NCBI GenBank assembly: GCA_964244585.1
Contig: CAXTJM010000005.1
Coordinates: 62,001-126,000 of the forward strand
Source of the DNA: LMUY01 sp964244585
GTDB lineage: Bacteria > Pseudomonadota > Alphaproteobacteria > Acetobacterales > Acetobacteraceae
Direction: 5' to 3'
DNA length: 64,000 bases
The notes under the pieces: model-generated
The model's input: the letters and a program-made list of their open reading frames with translations, nothing else
Databases searched by the model: none
Told to the model about the DNA's origin: nothing
Made by a program: the position numbers and the translations under genes
Shown: piece after piece, positions 34,206-42,065 of the stretch
Layout: the number at the start of each line of letters is the position of its first letter
Position numbering within the stretch: the first letter of the stretch is position 1

Positions 34206-35180
34206 TCAGGGCAGGCTGGACGCCGCGCCCAGGATGGTGTCCTCGACATACCGGTCCGGATCGGTGAGGCCCTTGTGCGGGACGGCGTATTTCGACCGCA
34301 GGGCGAGCACCGTCCGCACTCCCGGCCGGTCGATGCGCAGGGTGCGGTAGAGCCCCCGCTTCGGATCGAGGAGAGCGGTGACCGCGGCCTCGGCCGCGTC
34401 TTGCGACAGCCCCGGCATGTGGGCCGCCAGGAGCGCCACGGCGTCGGCGTGGTGCGCCGGGTCCACAAGCCAATCGACGCTGTCCCGGAAGCCGCGGGTG
34501 AAGGCCACGAGGCGGGCGCGGTCCGGCTGCACCCTGTCGCGCCGCACGGCGCCGACGATTCCCTGGTAGGCGCCGAGTTCGTCCACGACACGGACCAAGG
34601 GGTGGAAGCCGTGCGCCTGCGCCGCGATGTCGAGCGGGGTGTTGAGCAGCGTCGCCTCCTGCCTGCCGTCGAGCAGGGCCGCCAGGCGCTGTGCGCCGCC
34701 GCCAACCTTGACGAAGGTCACGCCGGTCACGTCCGCCCGCGTGAAGATCTCCCGCAGCGCGAAGGCGAAGCCCGTCGTGGCCGCGTCGACCGACACCGGA
34801 AGGCCGTCGAGCGCGGCGAGGGATCGCAGCCGCGGGGCTGCGACCAGGCTCAGCATGCCGTCATCCACGCCGAACAGGGCGACGAAATCGACCGTGCCGA
34901 GGCCTGCCTCGCCCTCGCCCTCGTCATAGGCGACGATGTTGTCGATGGCGGTCAATGCCAGGTCGTAGCGCCCAGCCTCCAGGTTGCGGGCCAGTTCCAC
35001 CGAGTTCGGCGTGATGTCGAAGGACACCGCCAGGCCACGCCGTTCGAAGAGGCCATACTCCTGCCCGGCCCATAGCGGCAGGTTGGACGCCCCGGCGAAG
35101 GCCACCACGCGAAACGGCTCTGCCGCGCCGGCAGCCATCGGCGCCAGCGCCAAGATCGACATCAACAGGCAACGGAGCAT
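34206..35180 (-). CDS. Orphan NitT/TauT-type periplasmic binding protein
   Basis: This 324-residue precursor has a signal peptide (RCLLMSILALAPMAAGAA). The mature part is of the SsuA/TauA/ThiY fold: FRVVAFAGASNLPLWAGQEY, GLFERRGLAVSFDITPNSVE and DLALTAIDNIVAY. Ligands of this group include sulfonates, nitrate, thiamine precursors and phthalate-like acids; none is indicated here. No permease or ATPase gene stands beside it, and the fused transporter upstream already has its own binding protein. The ATG at 35180 has GGAAGG about 8 bp upstream. It is divergent from the BKACE gene with 125 bp between starts, so the two may share regulation. Confidence 0.82.
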   Translation of the reverse strand: MLRCLLMSILALAPMAAGAAEPFRVVAFAGASNLPLWAGQEYGLFERRGLAVSFDITPNSVELARNLEAGRYDLALTAIDNIVAYDEGEGEAGLGTVDFVALFGVDDGMLSLVAAPRLRSLAALDGLPVSVDAATTGFAFALREIFTRADVTGVTFVKVGGGAQRLAALLDGRQEATLLNTPLDIAAQAHGFHPLVRVVDELGAYQGIVGAVRRDRVQPDRARLVAFTRGFRDSVDWLVDPAHHADAVALLAAHMPGLSQDAAEAAVTALLDPKRGLYRTLRIDRPGVRTVLALRSKYAVPHKGLTDPDRYVEDTILGAASSLP

Positions 35181-35305
35181 GGGACACCTTCCACTTGACA
35201 CGAGGAGCCCCACCATCACCGGGCAGGTTGACAACCCTCGATCCTGCCCGGTCTTACTGCACCCTGGCCGAGTGCGTCGATGGCGGCCATGACCCGGAGG
35301 TTTGC

Positions 35306-36202
35306 ATGCGCTCCCCACTCGACCGCGTCATCATCACCTGCGCCGTCACCGGCAACCTCACCACCCCGGCGCAGACGCCGCATCTGCCGATCACGCCCGA
35401 GGAGATCGCCGATGCCTGCCTGGGCGCGGCCGAAGCCGGCGCCGCGATCGCGCATATCCACGTCCGCGAGCCGGGGACGGGCAAGCCGTCCATGGAACTG
35501 GGCTACTACCGCGAGGTGATCGAGCGGATCCGGCAGCGTAACCCGGACCTCATCCTCAACATCACCACCGGGCCGGGCGGCCGCTACGTGCCATCCGACG
35601 ACGACCCGGCGGTGGCCGGTCCCGGAACCACGCTGATGAACCCGGAGCAGCGCGTCGCCCATATCGCCGAGCTCCGGCCGGAGATCTGCACGCTCGACCT
35701 CAACACCATGAACTCCGGCGGCCAGGTGGTGATCAACACGCCCGGCAACGTGCGGCGCATGGCGCGGGTGATCCGCGAGGCCGGCGTCAAGCCGGAGATC
35801 GAGCTGTTCGATTCCGGCGACATCGCGCTGATGCACGACTTGGTGGCCGACGGCTCGATCGGCGCCTCGCCGCTCTGCTCGTTCGTCATGGGCGTGCGCT
35901 ACGGCTTCCAGCCATCGCCGGAGACGGTGCTGTATGGCCGTTCGCTGCTGCCGCCCGAATCACCGTTCACGGCGATCGGCATCGGCCGCGCCGCATTCCA
36001 CATGGCCGCGCTCTCCTACCTGGCCGGCGGCCACGTCCGCGTAGGGCTGGAAGACTCGGTGTACCTGGGCAAGGGCGTGCTGGCGCCGTCCAACGCCGCG
36101 ATGGTGGAGAAGGTACGCGGCATCCTGGAAGCGCTCGGCGCCCAGATCGCCACCCCGGCGCAGGCGCGCGAGTTGATCGGCCTCCGCAGCCGCCCGGCTT
36201 AG
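35306..36202 (+). CDS. Beta-keto acid cleavage enzyme (BKACE, DUF849)
   Basis: This 298-residue TIM-barrel enzyme belongs to the family of 3-keto-5-aminohexanoate cleavage enzyme. It cleaves a beta-keto acid with acetyl-CoA using a metal ion. Visible motifs are IITCAVTGNLTTP, the metal ligands AIAHIHVREPGTG, LILNITTGPGG, TLDLNTMNSG, IELFDSGDI and the C-terminal GGHVRVGLEDSVYLGKG with the catalytic Glu. The substrate specificity of the family ranges over carnitine, lysine and aromatic catabolism and cannot be fixed here. The ATG at 35306 has GGAGG 6 bp upstream. It converges with the aldolase/GMC/MFS operon 12 bp away. Confidence 0.92.
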   Translation: MRSPLDRVIITCAVTGNLTTPAQTPHLPITPEEIADACLGAAEAGAAIAHIHVREPGTGKPSMELGYYREVIERIRQRNPDLILNITTGPGGRYVPSDDDPAVAGPGTTLMNPEQRVAHIAELRPEICTLDLNTMNSGGQVVINTPGNVRRMARVIREAGVKPEIELFDSGDIALMHDLVADGSIGASPLCSFVMGVRYGFQPSPETVLYGRSLLPPESPFTAIGIGRAAFHMAALSYLAGGHVRVGLEDSVYLGKGVLAPSNAAMVEKVRGILEALGAQIATPAQARELIGLRSRPA

Positions 36203-36214
36203 CCCTGTTCCACG

Positions 36215-37015
36215 TCAGGCGGAGCGACTGCGCTTCTGCCTGGCCTCACTCTTCCATAGATCCCAGGGCCGCTGGACCTGGCCCTCGACGCGGTTCACGC
36301 AGGCGCGCCCCTCGGCCTCGGTGAGGAACGTCACCTCCCCCATATGGCTCGCCTGCAACTGGTAGCGCGCGTTCAGCTCCGCATACACGGCACGGTAGAC
36401 GGCGAGCGGGATGGAGTTGGCAACCACGGTCGAGCCGTGGCCCCGCATCAGCGCGATGTCGGCTTGGTCGAATTTCTCCGCCAAGGCCGCGCCCAGAGCC
36501 ATGCTGCTGATCAGCAGATCGGTGGCTTCGCCCGCGGTGTCCCGGATCTCGAATACCGGCGCATCCTGGCCGATGAAGCCGGCCATGTGAAATAGCGCCC
36601 GGAGCCGGGCGCCTTTTACGACGCTCAGCGGGACGATGGAATGGGAGTGGCTGTGCACCACGGCCATGACGTCCGGGCGGCGCCGGTACAGCTCGCCGTG
36701 GATGAAGCGCTCGAGGTAGACCTTACGCCCGTTGGCATCGATCGGATCGCCATCAAGGTTGAATTCGACGATGTCGCCCGCCGTGACCGAGCCGGGCGCC
36801 ATATTGCGCGCCAGCAGGAAGCGGTCCGGCCGCGCGCTGTGCCGCACGCTGACATGGCCGAAGGCGTCCACCACGCCCTGGTCGAACAGGATGTGGTTGG
36901 CGGCCACCAGATCGTCCAGTAACTCCGAGGCCACTGGGCCGCCGCTTTCGCCGGCATCGCCGACGGTGACGGCGATCGGATGGTGGCCGTGCATATCGGT
37001 CTGGGTTGGGCACAT
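36215..37015 (-). CDS. Class II aldolase/adducin-family protein
   Basis: This 266-residue protein is of the fuculose aldolase/adducin fold. The zinc ligands are visible in VMAVVHSHSHSIVPLS, and a third in LMRGHGSTVVA; an early Asn/Ser region is FGHVSVRHSARPDRF. This family includes sugar-phosphate aldolases and aromatic or hydroxy-acid decarboxylases. Its ATG shares a base with the GMC oxidoreductase stop (TGATG), so it is co-translated. The third gene of the MFS-GMC-aldolase operon, it probably cleaves or decarboxylates what GMC oxidises. An ATG at 36994 is an alternative start. Confidence 0.88.
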   Translation of the reverse strand: MCPTQTDMHGHHPIAVTVGDAGESGGPVASELLDDLVAANHILFDQGVVDAFGHVSVRHSARPDRFLLARNMAPGSVTAGDIVEFNLDGDPIDANGRKVYLERFIHGELYRRRPDVMAVVHSHSHSIVPLSVVKGARLRALFHMAGFIGQDAPVFEIRDTAGEATDLLISSMALGAALAEKFDQADIALMRGHGSTVVANSIPLAVYRAVYAELNARYQLQASHMGEVTFLTEAEGRACVNRVEGQVQRPWDLWKSEARQKRSRSA

Positions 37016-38691
37016 CAGGCAAGCTCCTTGGCTCGATGTTCGGTGGTGGCGCCGATCTGGGCGGGTGGCGGCGGCGAGCGGCCGAGGATGAGGTCGGCGG
37101 CCTTTTCGGCGATCATCATGACGACGGCGTTGATGTTGCCGCCGACCAGGTCCGGCATGACGGAGGCATCGGCGATGCGCAGGCCCTCGACGCCCACCAC
37201 CCGGAGGTCGGGATCGACCACGCGGCCGGCATCGTCCGCAGGGCCCATGCGGCAGGTCGCCGCCGGGTGGTGCACCGTGACCGCCGTGCGCCGCACGAAA
37301 TCCTCCAGCTTCGCGCGGTCGGTCGCGTCCGGACCCAGTGCGACTTCACCGGCATCGTGCCCGGCCATGTCGGATTGCGCGAAGACACGCCGCAGCAGAT
37401 CGACACCGTCCAGCAGGGCCGCCAGGTCGACGGGCGCCGTGAGGAAGTTTCCGGTGATCCTGGGCGGTCGCGCCGGATCGGCGCTGGCGAGGGTGACCGC
37501 GCCGCGGCTTCGCGGGCGCAGCAGGGCAACGCGGCAGCCATAGCCATCCACGACCGGGTGGCTGAATGGCGGCAAGTACGGCCGGGCTGGAAACGGCGCG
37601 GCCAGGAACAGGAGCTGCACGTCCGGCGCAGCCAGTTCCTGCCGCGTGCGGAGGAAGGCCGTGGCGCCGATCGGCACGTCGCCCGCGAAGCCGCCGCCGC
37701 CGAGCCAGGCGCGTGCCATCGACAGCATGAGCCGGTCGTAGCGCATCGCCTGCTGGAACGGGCTGGTGTCCCGCCGCCGATGGCCCACCAGCACGGAGAG
37801 ATGGTCCTGCAGGTTCTGCCCGACGCCCGGCGCCGCCGCGATCGTCGGGATACCATGCTGGGCGAGGTGCGCCGGGTCGCCGATACCGGACAGCATCAGC
37901 AGCTTCGGGGTGTCGATCACGCCGGCGCTGAGGATGACCTCGCGCCGGGCATGGGCCGTCTGGTGCCGGCCCTGCCGGGTGTAGGCGATGCCGCCGGCAC
38001 GGCCGCCCGTCACGATCACTCGGCTGACCTGCGCCTGGGTCAGGACGCGGAGGGCGCGGCGCCGCATGGCGGGGCGCAGGTAGGCGGTGGCGGCGCTCCA
38101 ACGCCGGCCCCGGTGGATCGTCGACTGGATGAGGGCGAAGCCTTCCTGCTCCGCACCGTTATAGTCCTCGGTCAACGGAAAGCCGGCGCGCTGCCCTGCA
38201 GCCAGGAAGGAGGCGAGGATTGGATCGCGATACCGGGTTTGCTGGACTCGCAGCGGACCCTCGCCGCCGCGGTAAAGGTCTGCGCCGCCCTCCCACCGCT
38301 CGGACCGGCGGAAATACGGCAGCACGTGGCGGTAGCCCCAACCGGGCAGGCCGGACTGCGCCCACCGGTCGTAATCGCTGCGATGGCCGCGGACATAGGC
38401 CATGACGTTGACGGAGGACGACCCGCCGATGACCTTGCCCCGGGCACATTCAATGCCGCGCGAGGCCAGCGCGTCATCGGCCTCCATGAAGTAGTTCCAA
38501 TCGTGCCGGCGCTGCGGGAACAGCTTGCCGATGCCGAGTGGGATGTGGATCAGCGGATCGCGGTCCCACTTGCCGGCCTCGACCAGCAGCACCGTGGAGC
38601 CAGCCTCGGTCAGCCGGTGCGCAAGCACGCACCCGGCGGATCCCGCGCCGACGATGATGTAGTCGTAGGTGGCGTCCATCTGCCGCATCAT
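37015..38691 (-). CDS. GMC-family FAD oxidoreductase (choline/alcohol dehydrogenase type)
   Basis: This 558-residue flavoenzyme oxidises an alcohol. The FAD-binding start YDYIIVGAGSAGCVLAHRL is followed by ARGKVIGGSSSVNVMAYVRG (GMC signature 1), a second signature SAGVIDTPKLLMLSGIG, and the C-terminal VHHPAATCRMGP with the active-site His plus DLVGGNINAVVMMIAEKAA. The features fit choline dehydrogenase-like members acting on many substrates. The start at 38691 has AGGA 5 bp upstream; ATGs at 38688 and 38679 are alternatives. It follows the MFS gene by 7 bp and overlaps the aldolase gene by one base. Confidence 0.92.
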   Translation of the reverse strand: MMRQMDATYDYIIVGAGSAGCVLAHRLTEAGSTVLLVEAGKWDRDPLIHIPLGIGKLFPQRRHDWNYFMEADDALASRGIECARGKVIGGSSSVNVMAYVRGHRSDYDRWAQSGLPGWGYRHVLPYFRRSERWEGGADLYRGGEGPLRVQQTRYRDPILASFLAAGQRAGFPLTEDYNGAEQEGFALIQSTIHRGRRWSAATAYLRPAMRRRALRVLTQAQVSRVIVTGGRAGGIAYTRQGRHQTAHARREVILSAGVIDTPKLLMLSGIGDPAHLAQHGIPTIAAAPGVGQNLQDHLSVLVGHRRRDTSPFQQAMRYDRLMLSMARAWLGGGGFAGDVPIGATAFLRTRQELAAPDVQLLFLAAPFPARPYLPPFSHPVVDGYGCRVALLRPRSRGAVTLASADPARPPRITGNFLTAPVDLAALLDGVDLLRRVFAQSDMAGHDAGEVALGPDATDRAKLEDFVRRTAVTVHHPAATCRMGPADDAGRVVDPDLRVVGVEGLRIADASVMPDLVGGNINAVVMMIAEKAADLILGRSPPPPAQIGATTEHRAKELA

Positions 38692-38698
38692 CGTTGTC

Positions 38699-40051
38699 CT
38701 ACGCGATCGTCGTCTTCAGCTCGGCCGCGACCATGCGGCCCTGGGTGGCAAACCAGAGGCGGAACAGCACGACGAACACCGCGCCGATCAGCCCGCCCGA
38801 GCCGATGCCGAGCATGATCTGGTCCGCCCGCCAGCCATAGCCGAGCATGGCGCCGGCGATCAGCGGCCCGACCATCTGCCCGAAACGACCCATCGCCATG
38901 CCGAGCCCGACGCCGGTTGAGCGGATGGCGGTGGGATACAGCAGGGCGGCAAGCGCGATGGCGCCGCCGGAACCCAGCCCGATCAGCAGGCCGCTCAGCA
39001 GCATGAAGGTGGAGGCGAGGGCGACCGACGCGGCGCCGTAGCCCAGCCCCGCCGTGGCACAGGCCCCGAGCACGAAACCCGGCACGAGCACGGGAACGAT
39101 GCCGAACCGGTCCACCAGGCGCCCGGCGGCGGCCTGCCCGATCATGGCGCCGAGCCCCTGGAACGCCACCACGAAGGCAGTGGCCGCGGGCGAGATCCCG
39201 TTCATCCGCAGCAAGGACGGGGTCCAAAGCACCTCCACCGTCAAGATGCCGAACCCCATGAAGAACGGCACCCACAGCAGCAGCGTGCCGGTGGCGCGGC
39301 CCTCCCCGAACACGTGGCGAAGCGCCAGGCCAGGCAGCCTGTCGTCGTCGGCGACCAGCACCGTGCCGGCATCCAGGCCTGCCACGCCGATGCGGCGCAG
39401 CACCCTGCGCGCGGCGTCGGCGCCGCCGGTCCGGAGCACGAGGAACTTCAGCGATTCCGGCAGGAATACGGCCAGCACGACGGCAAGCAGCAGGGGCAGC
39501 ACGCCGCCGATGTAGAAGATCGCGCGCCAGCCGAATGCCGGGATCAGCAGCGAGTTGGTGAACGCCCCGATCATCGCCCCGAGCGGAAAGCCGGCCCACA
39601 TCAGCGTCACCCAGGCCGCCCGGCTCCGCGCCGGCGCGTATTCGGAGGTGAGCGCGATGAAGCAGGGCGTGGCGCCGCCAAGCCCGACGCCGGCCAGGAA
39701 GCGGAACAGGATCAGCATTGTCCTGGACGGTGCACCGGCGGTGAGCAGCGTGAACACGCCAATGATCACCAGCGCCACCAGCAGCAACGGCTTGCGGCCG
39801 ATCCGATCGGCGATGGCGCCGAAGCCGATCGCCCCCAGGGCGGCGCCCAGCAGGGCCGCGGAGAAGATCGGGCCGAACTCCGCCAGCCGGAGCCCCAGCC
39901 CCTCCGCGATGAACGGCGCCGCCACGCCGATCGACTGCGTGTCCATGCCGTCGAGCAGGTTGATGGCCGCACACAGCGCGAACACCAGAACTTGCAGCCG
40001 GCCCACCGGCCTGTCGTCTATCAGACGCGATACGTTCACCAGGTTCGTCAT
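38699..40051 (-). CDS. MFS transporter of the aromatic acid:H+ symporter type
   Basis: This 450-residue protein has twelve predicted helices and a long central loop. It starts MTNLVNVSRLIDDRPVGRLQ, then ALCAAINLLDGMDTQSIGVA with the Asp characteristic of the AAHS family (D-G-x-D), and the loop 2-3 motif GAIADRIGRKPLLL. Homologues import 4-hydroxybenzoate, gentisate and related acids. It is first of an operon with GMC oxidoreductase and aldolase genes. GGAGGAGG lies about 9 bp before the ATG at 40051. It faces the MarR gene on the same strand 184 bp upstream, a gap wide enough for a separate promoter. Confidence 0.9.
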   Translation of the reverse strand: MTNLVNVSRLIDDRPVGRLQVLVFALCAAINLLDGMDTQSIGVAAPFIAEGLGLRLAEFGPIFSAALLGAALGAIGFGAIADRIGRKPLLLVALVIIGVFTLLTAGAPSRTMLILFRFLAGVGLGGATPCFIALTSEYAPARSRAAWVTLMWAGFPLGAMIGAFTNSLLIPAFGWRAIFYIGGVLPLLLAVVLAVFLPESLKFLVLRTGGADAARRVLRRIGVAGLDAGTVLVADDDRLPGLALRHVFGEGRATGTLLLWVPFFMGFGILTVEVLWTPSLLRMNGISPAATAFVVAFQGLGAMIGQAAAGRLVDRFGIVPVLVPGFVLGACATAGLGYGAASVALASTFMLLSGLLIGLGSGGAIALAALLYPTAIRSTGVGLGMAMGRFGQMVGPLIAGAMLGYGWRADQIMLGIGSGGLIGAVFVVLFRLWFATQGRMVAAELKTTIA

Positions 40052-40235
40052 GTCGCTACGCCTCCTCCAACGCGTTCCACCCATCTGATGCCGCCGGCAG
40101 GCCGGGCGGAACGTGGGTTTTTGTTCAGGCAACCGCGTGCTGCGCCCCGGCACGACGCGTGCATCCGGCGCAGAGTGGTCGACGCCGCCATGCACGGCGA
40201 CACAGGGGCTGCCTAAGCCGCCGGCCGCCGGACGG

Positions 40236-40697
40236 TCAGCGCTGGTTGGCGGCAAGCAGCGGCGCGGGCGTCACCTCGTCGTGCAAGGCCGCCAATCGAC
40301 CGAGCAGGCGAACGATGGTGTCGCGATCCTGCGGCGCCAAAGGTGCCAGCAGCCGGCTTTGCACGCGCCGGACCGCAGGATGGACCTCGCGAAGCAGCTC
40401 CGCCCCGGACGCTGACAATCGCACCAGCTTGATCCTGCGATCCTCCGCGCTGGGGACGCGCAGGATCCAGCCCTTCGCCTCCATGCGGGCCAGGACGTCG
40501 CCGATGGTGGAGCGGTCGAAGGCGATCAACGCGGAGAGCCGCGTCGCATCGATGCAGGGGTTGGCCGCAATCGCACACAGCGCGGCATACTGCACCGACG
40601 TCAGGTCGAAGGCCCCGCACTCCTCGGTGAACAACGCGGTGGAAACTTGCTGTGCGCGGCGGATCAGGTGGCCGGGCATTTCGTAGAGGTGGTCCAT
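40236..40697 (-). CDS. MarR-family transcriptional regulator
   Basis: This 153-residue winged-helix repressor has dimerisation helices at both ends (MPGHLIRRAQQVSTALF; RLLGRLAALHDEV), the recognition helix in DATRLSALIAFDRSTIGDVL and the wing ARMEAKGWILRVPSAEDRR. MarR proteins next to aromatic degradation genes usually bind a phenolic or acid ligand and release DNA. It is divergent from the gentisate dioxygenase gene and precedes the MFS operon, so it may control both sides. The gentisate promoter contains the palindrome GTATAC at 40883-40888, a possible half of its operator. Confidence 0.92.
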   Translation of the reverse strand: MDHLYEMPGHLIRRAQQVSTALFTEECGAFDLTSVQYAALCAIAANPCIDATRLSALIAFDRSTIGDVLARMEAKGWILRVPSAEDRRIKLVRLSASGAELLREVHPAVRRVQSRLLAPLAPQDRDTIVRLLGRLAALHDEVTPAPLLAANQR

Positions 40698-40861
40698 ACC
40701 GGCTCGCTATCAGATGATGTCCGCCTGCGCGAGCACTCCAGCCGCGTCCGCCGCCGGCGTTTCGGCCCTGGAGGCAATGCTGCACTGCACCGTCATCCCG
40801 GGCCTCCTGGGTTAGGACCATCCTTGGCTCCCTGTCCGGCGTCTCTTGTCCTGCGCCGCAT

Positions 40862-40889
40862 TTGACGCTAGGACGAATGGGGGTATACG
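40862..40889 (+). promoter_or_regulatory. Promoter of the gentisate dioxygenase gene
   Basis: TTGACG (40862-40867) and TATACG (40884-40889) are separated by 16 bp; the start site would be near 40896, 20 bp before the ATG. The -10 box contains the palindrome GTATAC, where a MarR dimer could bind. Confidence 0.5.
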
Positions 40890-40915
40890 GTCAATCCAAC
40901 GATATGGAGGACCTG

Positions 40916-41980
40916 ATGGACACCCACATCAGCGACACGCCCGAACGGGTCGCCTTCTATGACCGGATCGGCAAGGACAACCTGACGCCGCTCTGGACCT
41001 CCCTCGCCAACCTGGTAACGCCCGAGCCGCGCAGTGCCTGCCAGCCCGCGTCGTGGCGGTTCGACACGATCCGCGCCGCGATGATGGAGGCGGGCGGGCT
41101 GATCACCGCGAAGGAGGCGGAGCGCCGGGTGCTGGTGCTGGAAAACCCGGGACTGCGCGGCCAGTCCCGCATCACCACGGACCTGTATGCCGGCGTGCAG
41201 TTGGTATTGCCGGGCGAGGTCGCGCCGGCGCATCGCCACACGCAATCCGCGCTGCGGTTCGTCCTGGAGGGCGAAGGCGCCTACACGGCGGTGAACGGTG
41301 AGAAGACGGTCATGCACGAGGGCGATTTCATCATCACCCCGCCCATGGCGTGGCACGATCACGGCAACCCGAGTGAGGAGCCGATCTTCTGGCTGGACGG
41401 CCTGGACATCCCGGTCGTCTCGTTCCTCGATGTGTCGTTCGCCGAACACCTGGACCAGGACGAGCAGCCGATCACCCGCCCGGTCGGCGACAGCGACGCG
41501 CGCTATGGCGCGAACCTGCTGCCGGTGGACTACGCAGGCGGCGGCGGATCGTCGCCGGTGTTCAACTATCCTTATGAACGGACGCGCGAGGCGTTGGAGC
41601 GCATGCGCCGGGCGAATGAGTGGGACCCGTGCCACGGCCTGAAGACCCGCTACACCAACCCGATCACCGGCAACCACGCCATGGCCACCATGGGCACGTT
41701 CGTGCAGCTGCTGCCGAAGGGGTTCGCCACCAGCGCCTATCGCTCGACCGATGCGACGGTGTTCGTTCCCATCGAGGGCAAGGGCCGCAGCGTCGTCTCT
41801 CCCCGCATGGCGGGCGGAGAGGAGTTCGTCGTGGACTGGAGCAAGCGGGACGTCTTCATCGTGCCGTCATGGTATAAGGTGCGGCACGAAGCGGCGGAGG
41901 ACAGCGTCCTGTTCTCCTTCTCCGACCGGCCGATCCAGCAGGCGCTTCATCTGTTCCGCGAGGACCGCGGCAATGCCTGA
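40916..41980 (+). CDS. Gentisate 1,2-dioxygenase
   Basis: This 354-residue bicupin Fe(II) enzyme opens the ring of gentisate to maleylpyruvate. The first cupin carries the metal ligands in APAHRHTQSALRFVLEGEGA and in MAWHDHGNPSEEPIFWLDG. The second, degenerate cupin is in SAYRSTDATVFVPIEGKG to IVPSWYKVRHEA. ALRFVLEGEG and WHDHGN are typical of GtdA. The ATG at 40916 has GGAGG about 7 bp upstream; an in-frame ATG 12 bp earlier is possible. A maleylpyruvate isomerase and fumarylpyruvate hydrolase are not next to it. The close relatives 1-hydroxy-2-naphthoate and salicylate dioxygenases are alternatives. Confidence 0.88.
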   Translation: MDTHISDTPERVAFYDRIGKDNLTPLWTSLANLVTPEPRSACQPASWRFDTIRAAMMEAGGLITAKEAERRVLVLENPGLRGQSRITTDLYAGVQLVLPGEVAPAHRHTQSALRFVLEGEGAYTAVNGEKTVMHEGDFIITPPMAWHDHGNPSEEPIFWLDGLDIPVVSFLDVSFAEHLDQDEQPITRPVGDSDARYGANLLPVDYAGGGGSSPVFNYPYERTREALERMRRANEWDPCHGLKTRYTNPITGNHAMATMGTFVQLLPKGFATSAYRSTDATVFVPIEGKGRSVVSPRMAGGEEFVVDWSKRDVFIVPSWYKVRHEAAEDSVLFSFSDRPIQQALHLFREDRGNA

Positions 41981-42065
41981 CGATGGCCGCGCACCTGTTC
42001 ACCGGGCGGCGGCTGACGCCGATGGTCGGCTGGCAGGGCGGCCCGCCGCGGCGCGTTGAGGCCGG

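Noticed and set aside
37006..38817. 603-codon plus-strand frame opposite the GMC oxidoreductase
   Set aside because: Antisense shadow; the GMC motifs are on the minus strand.
41981..42065. Short frame after the gentisate dioxygenase starting MAAHLFTGRR
   Set aside because: Too short, runs into the peptidase end, and has no ribosome site.
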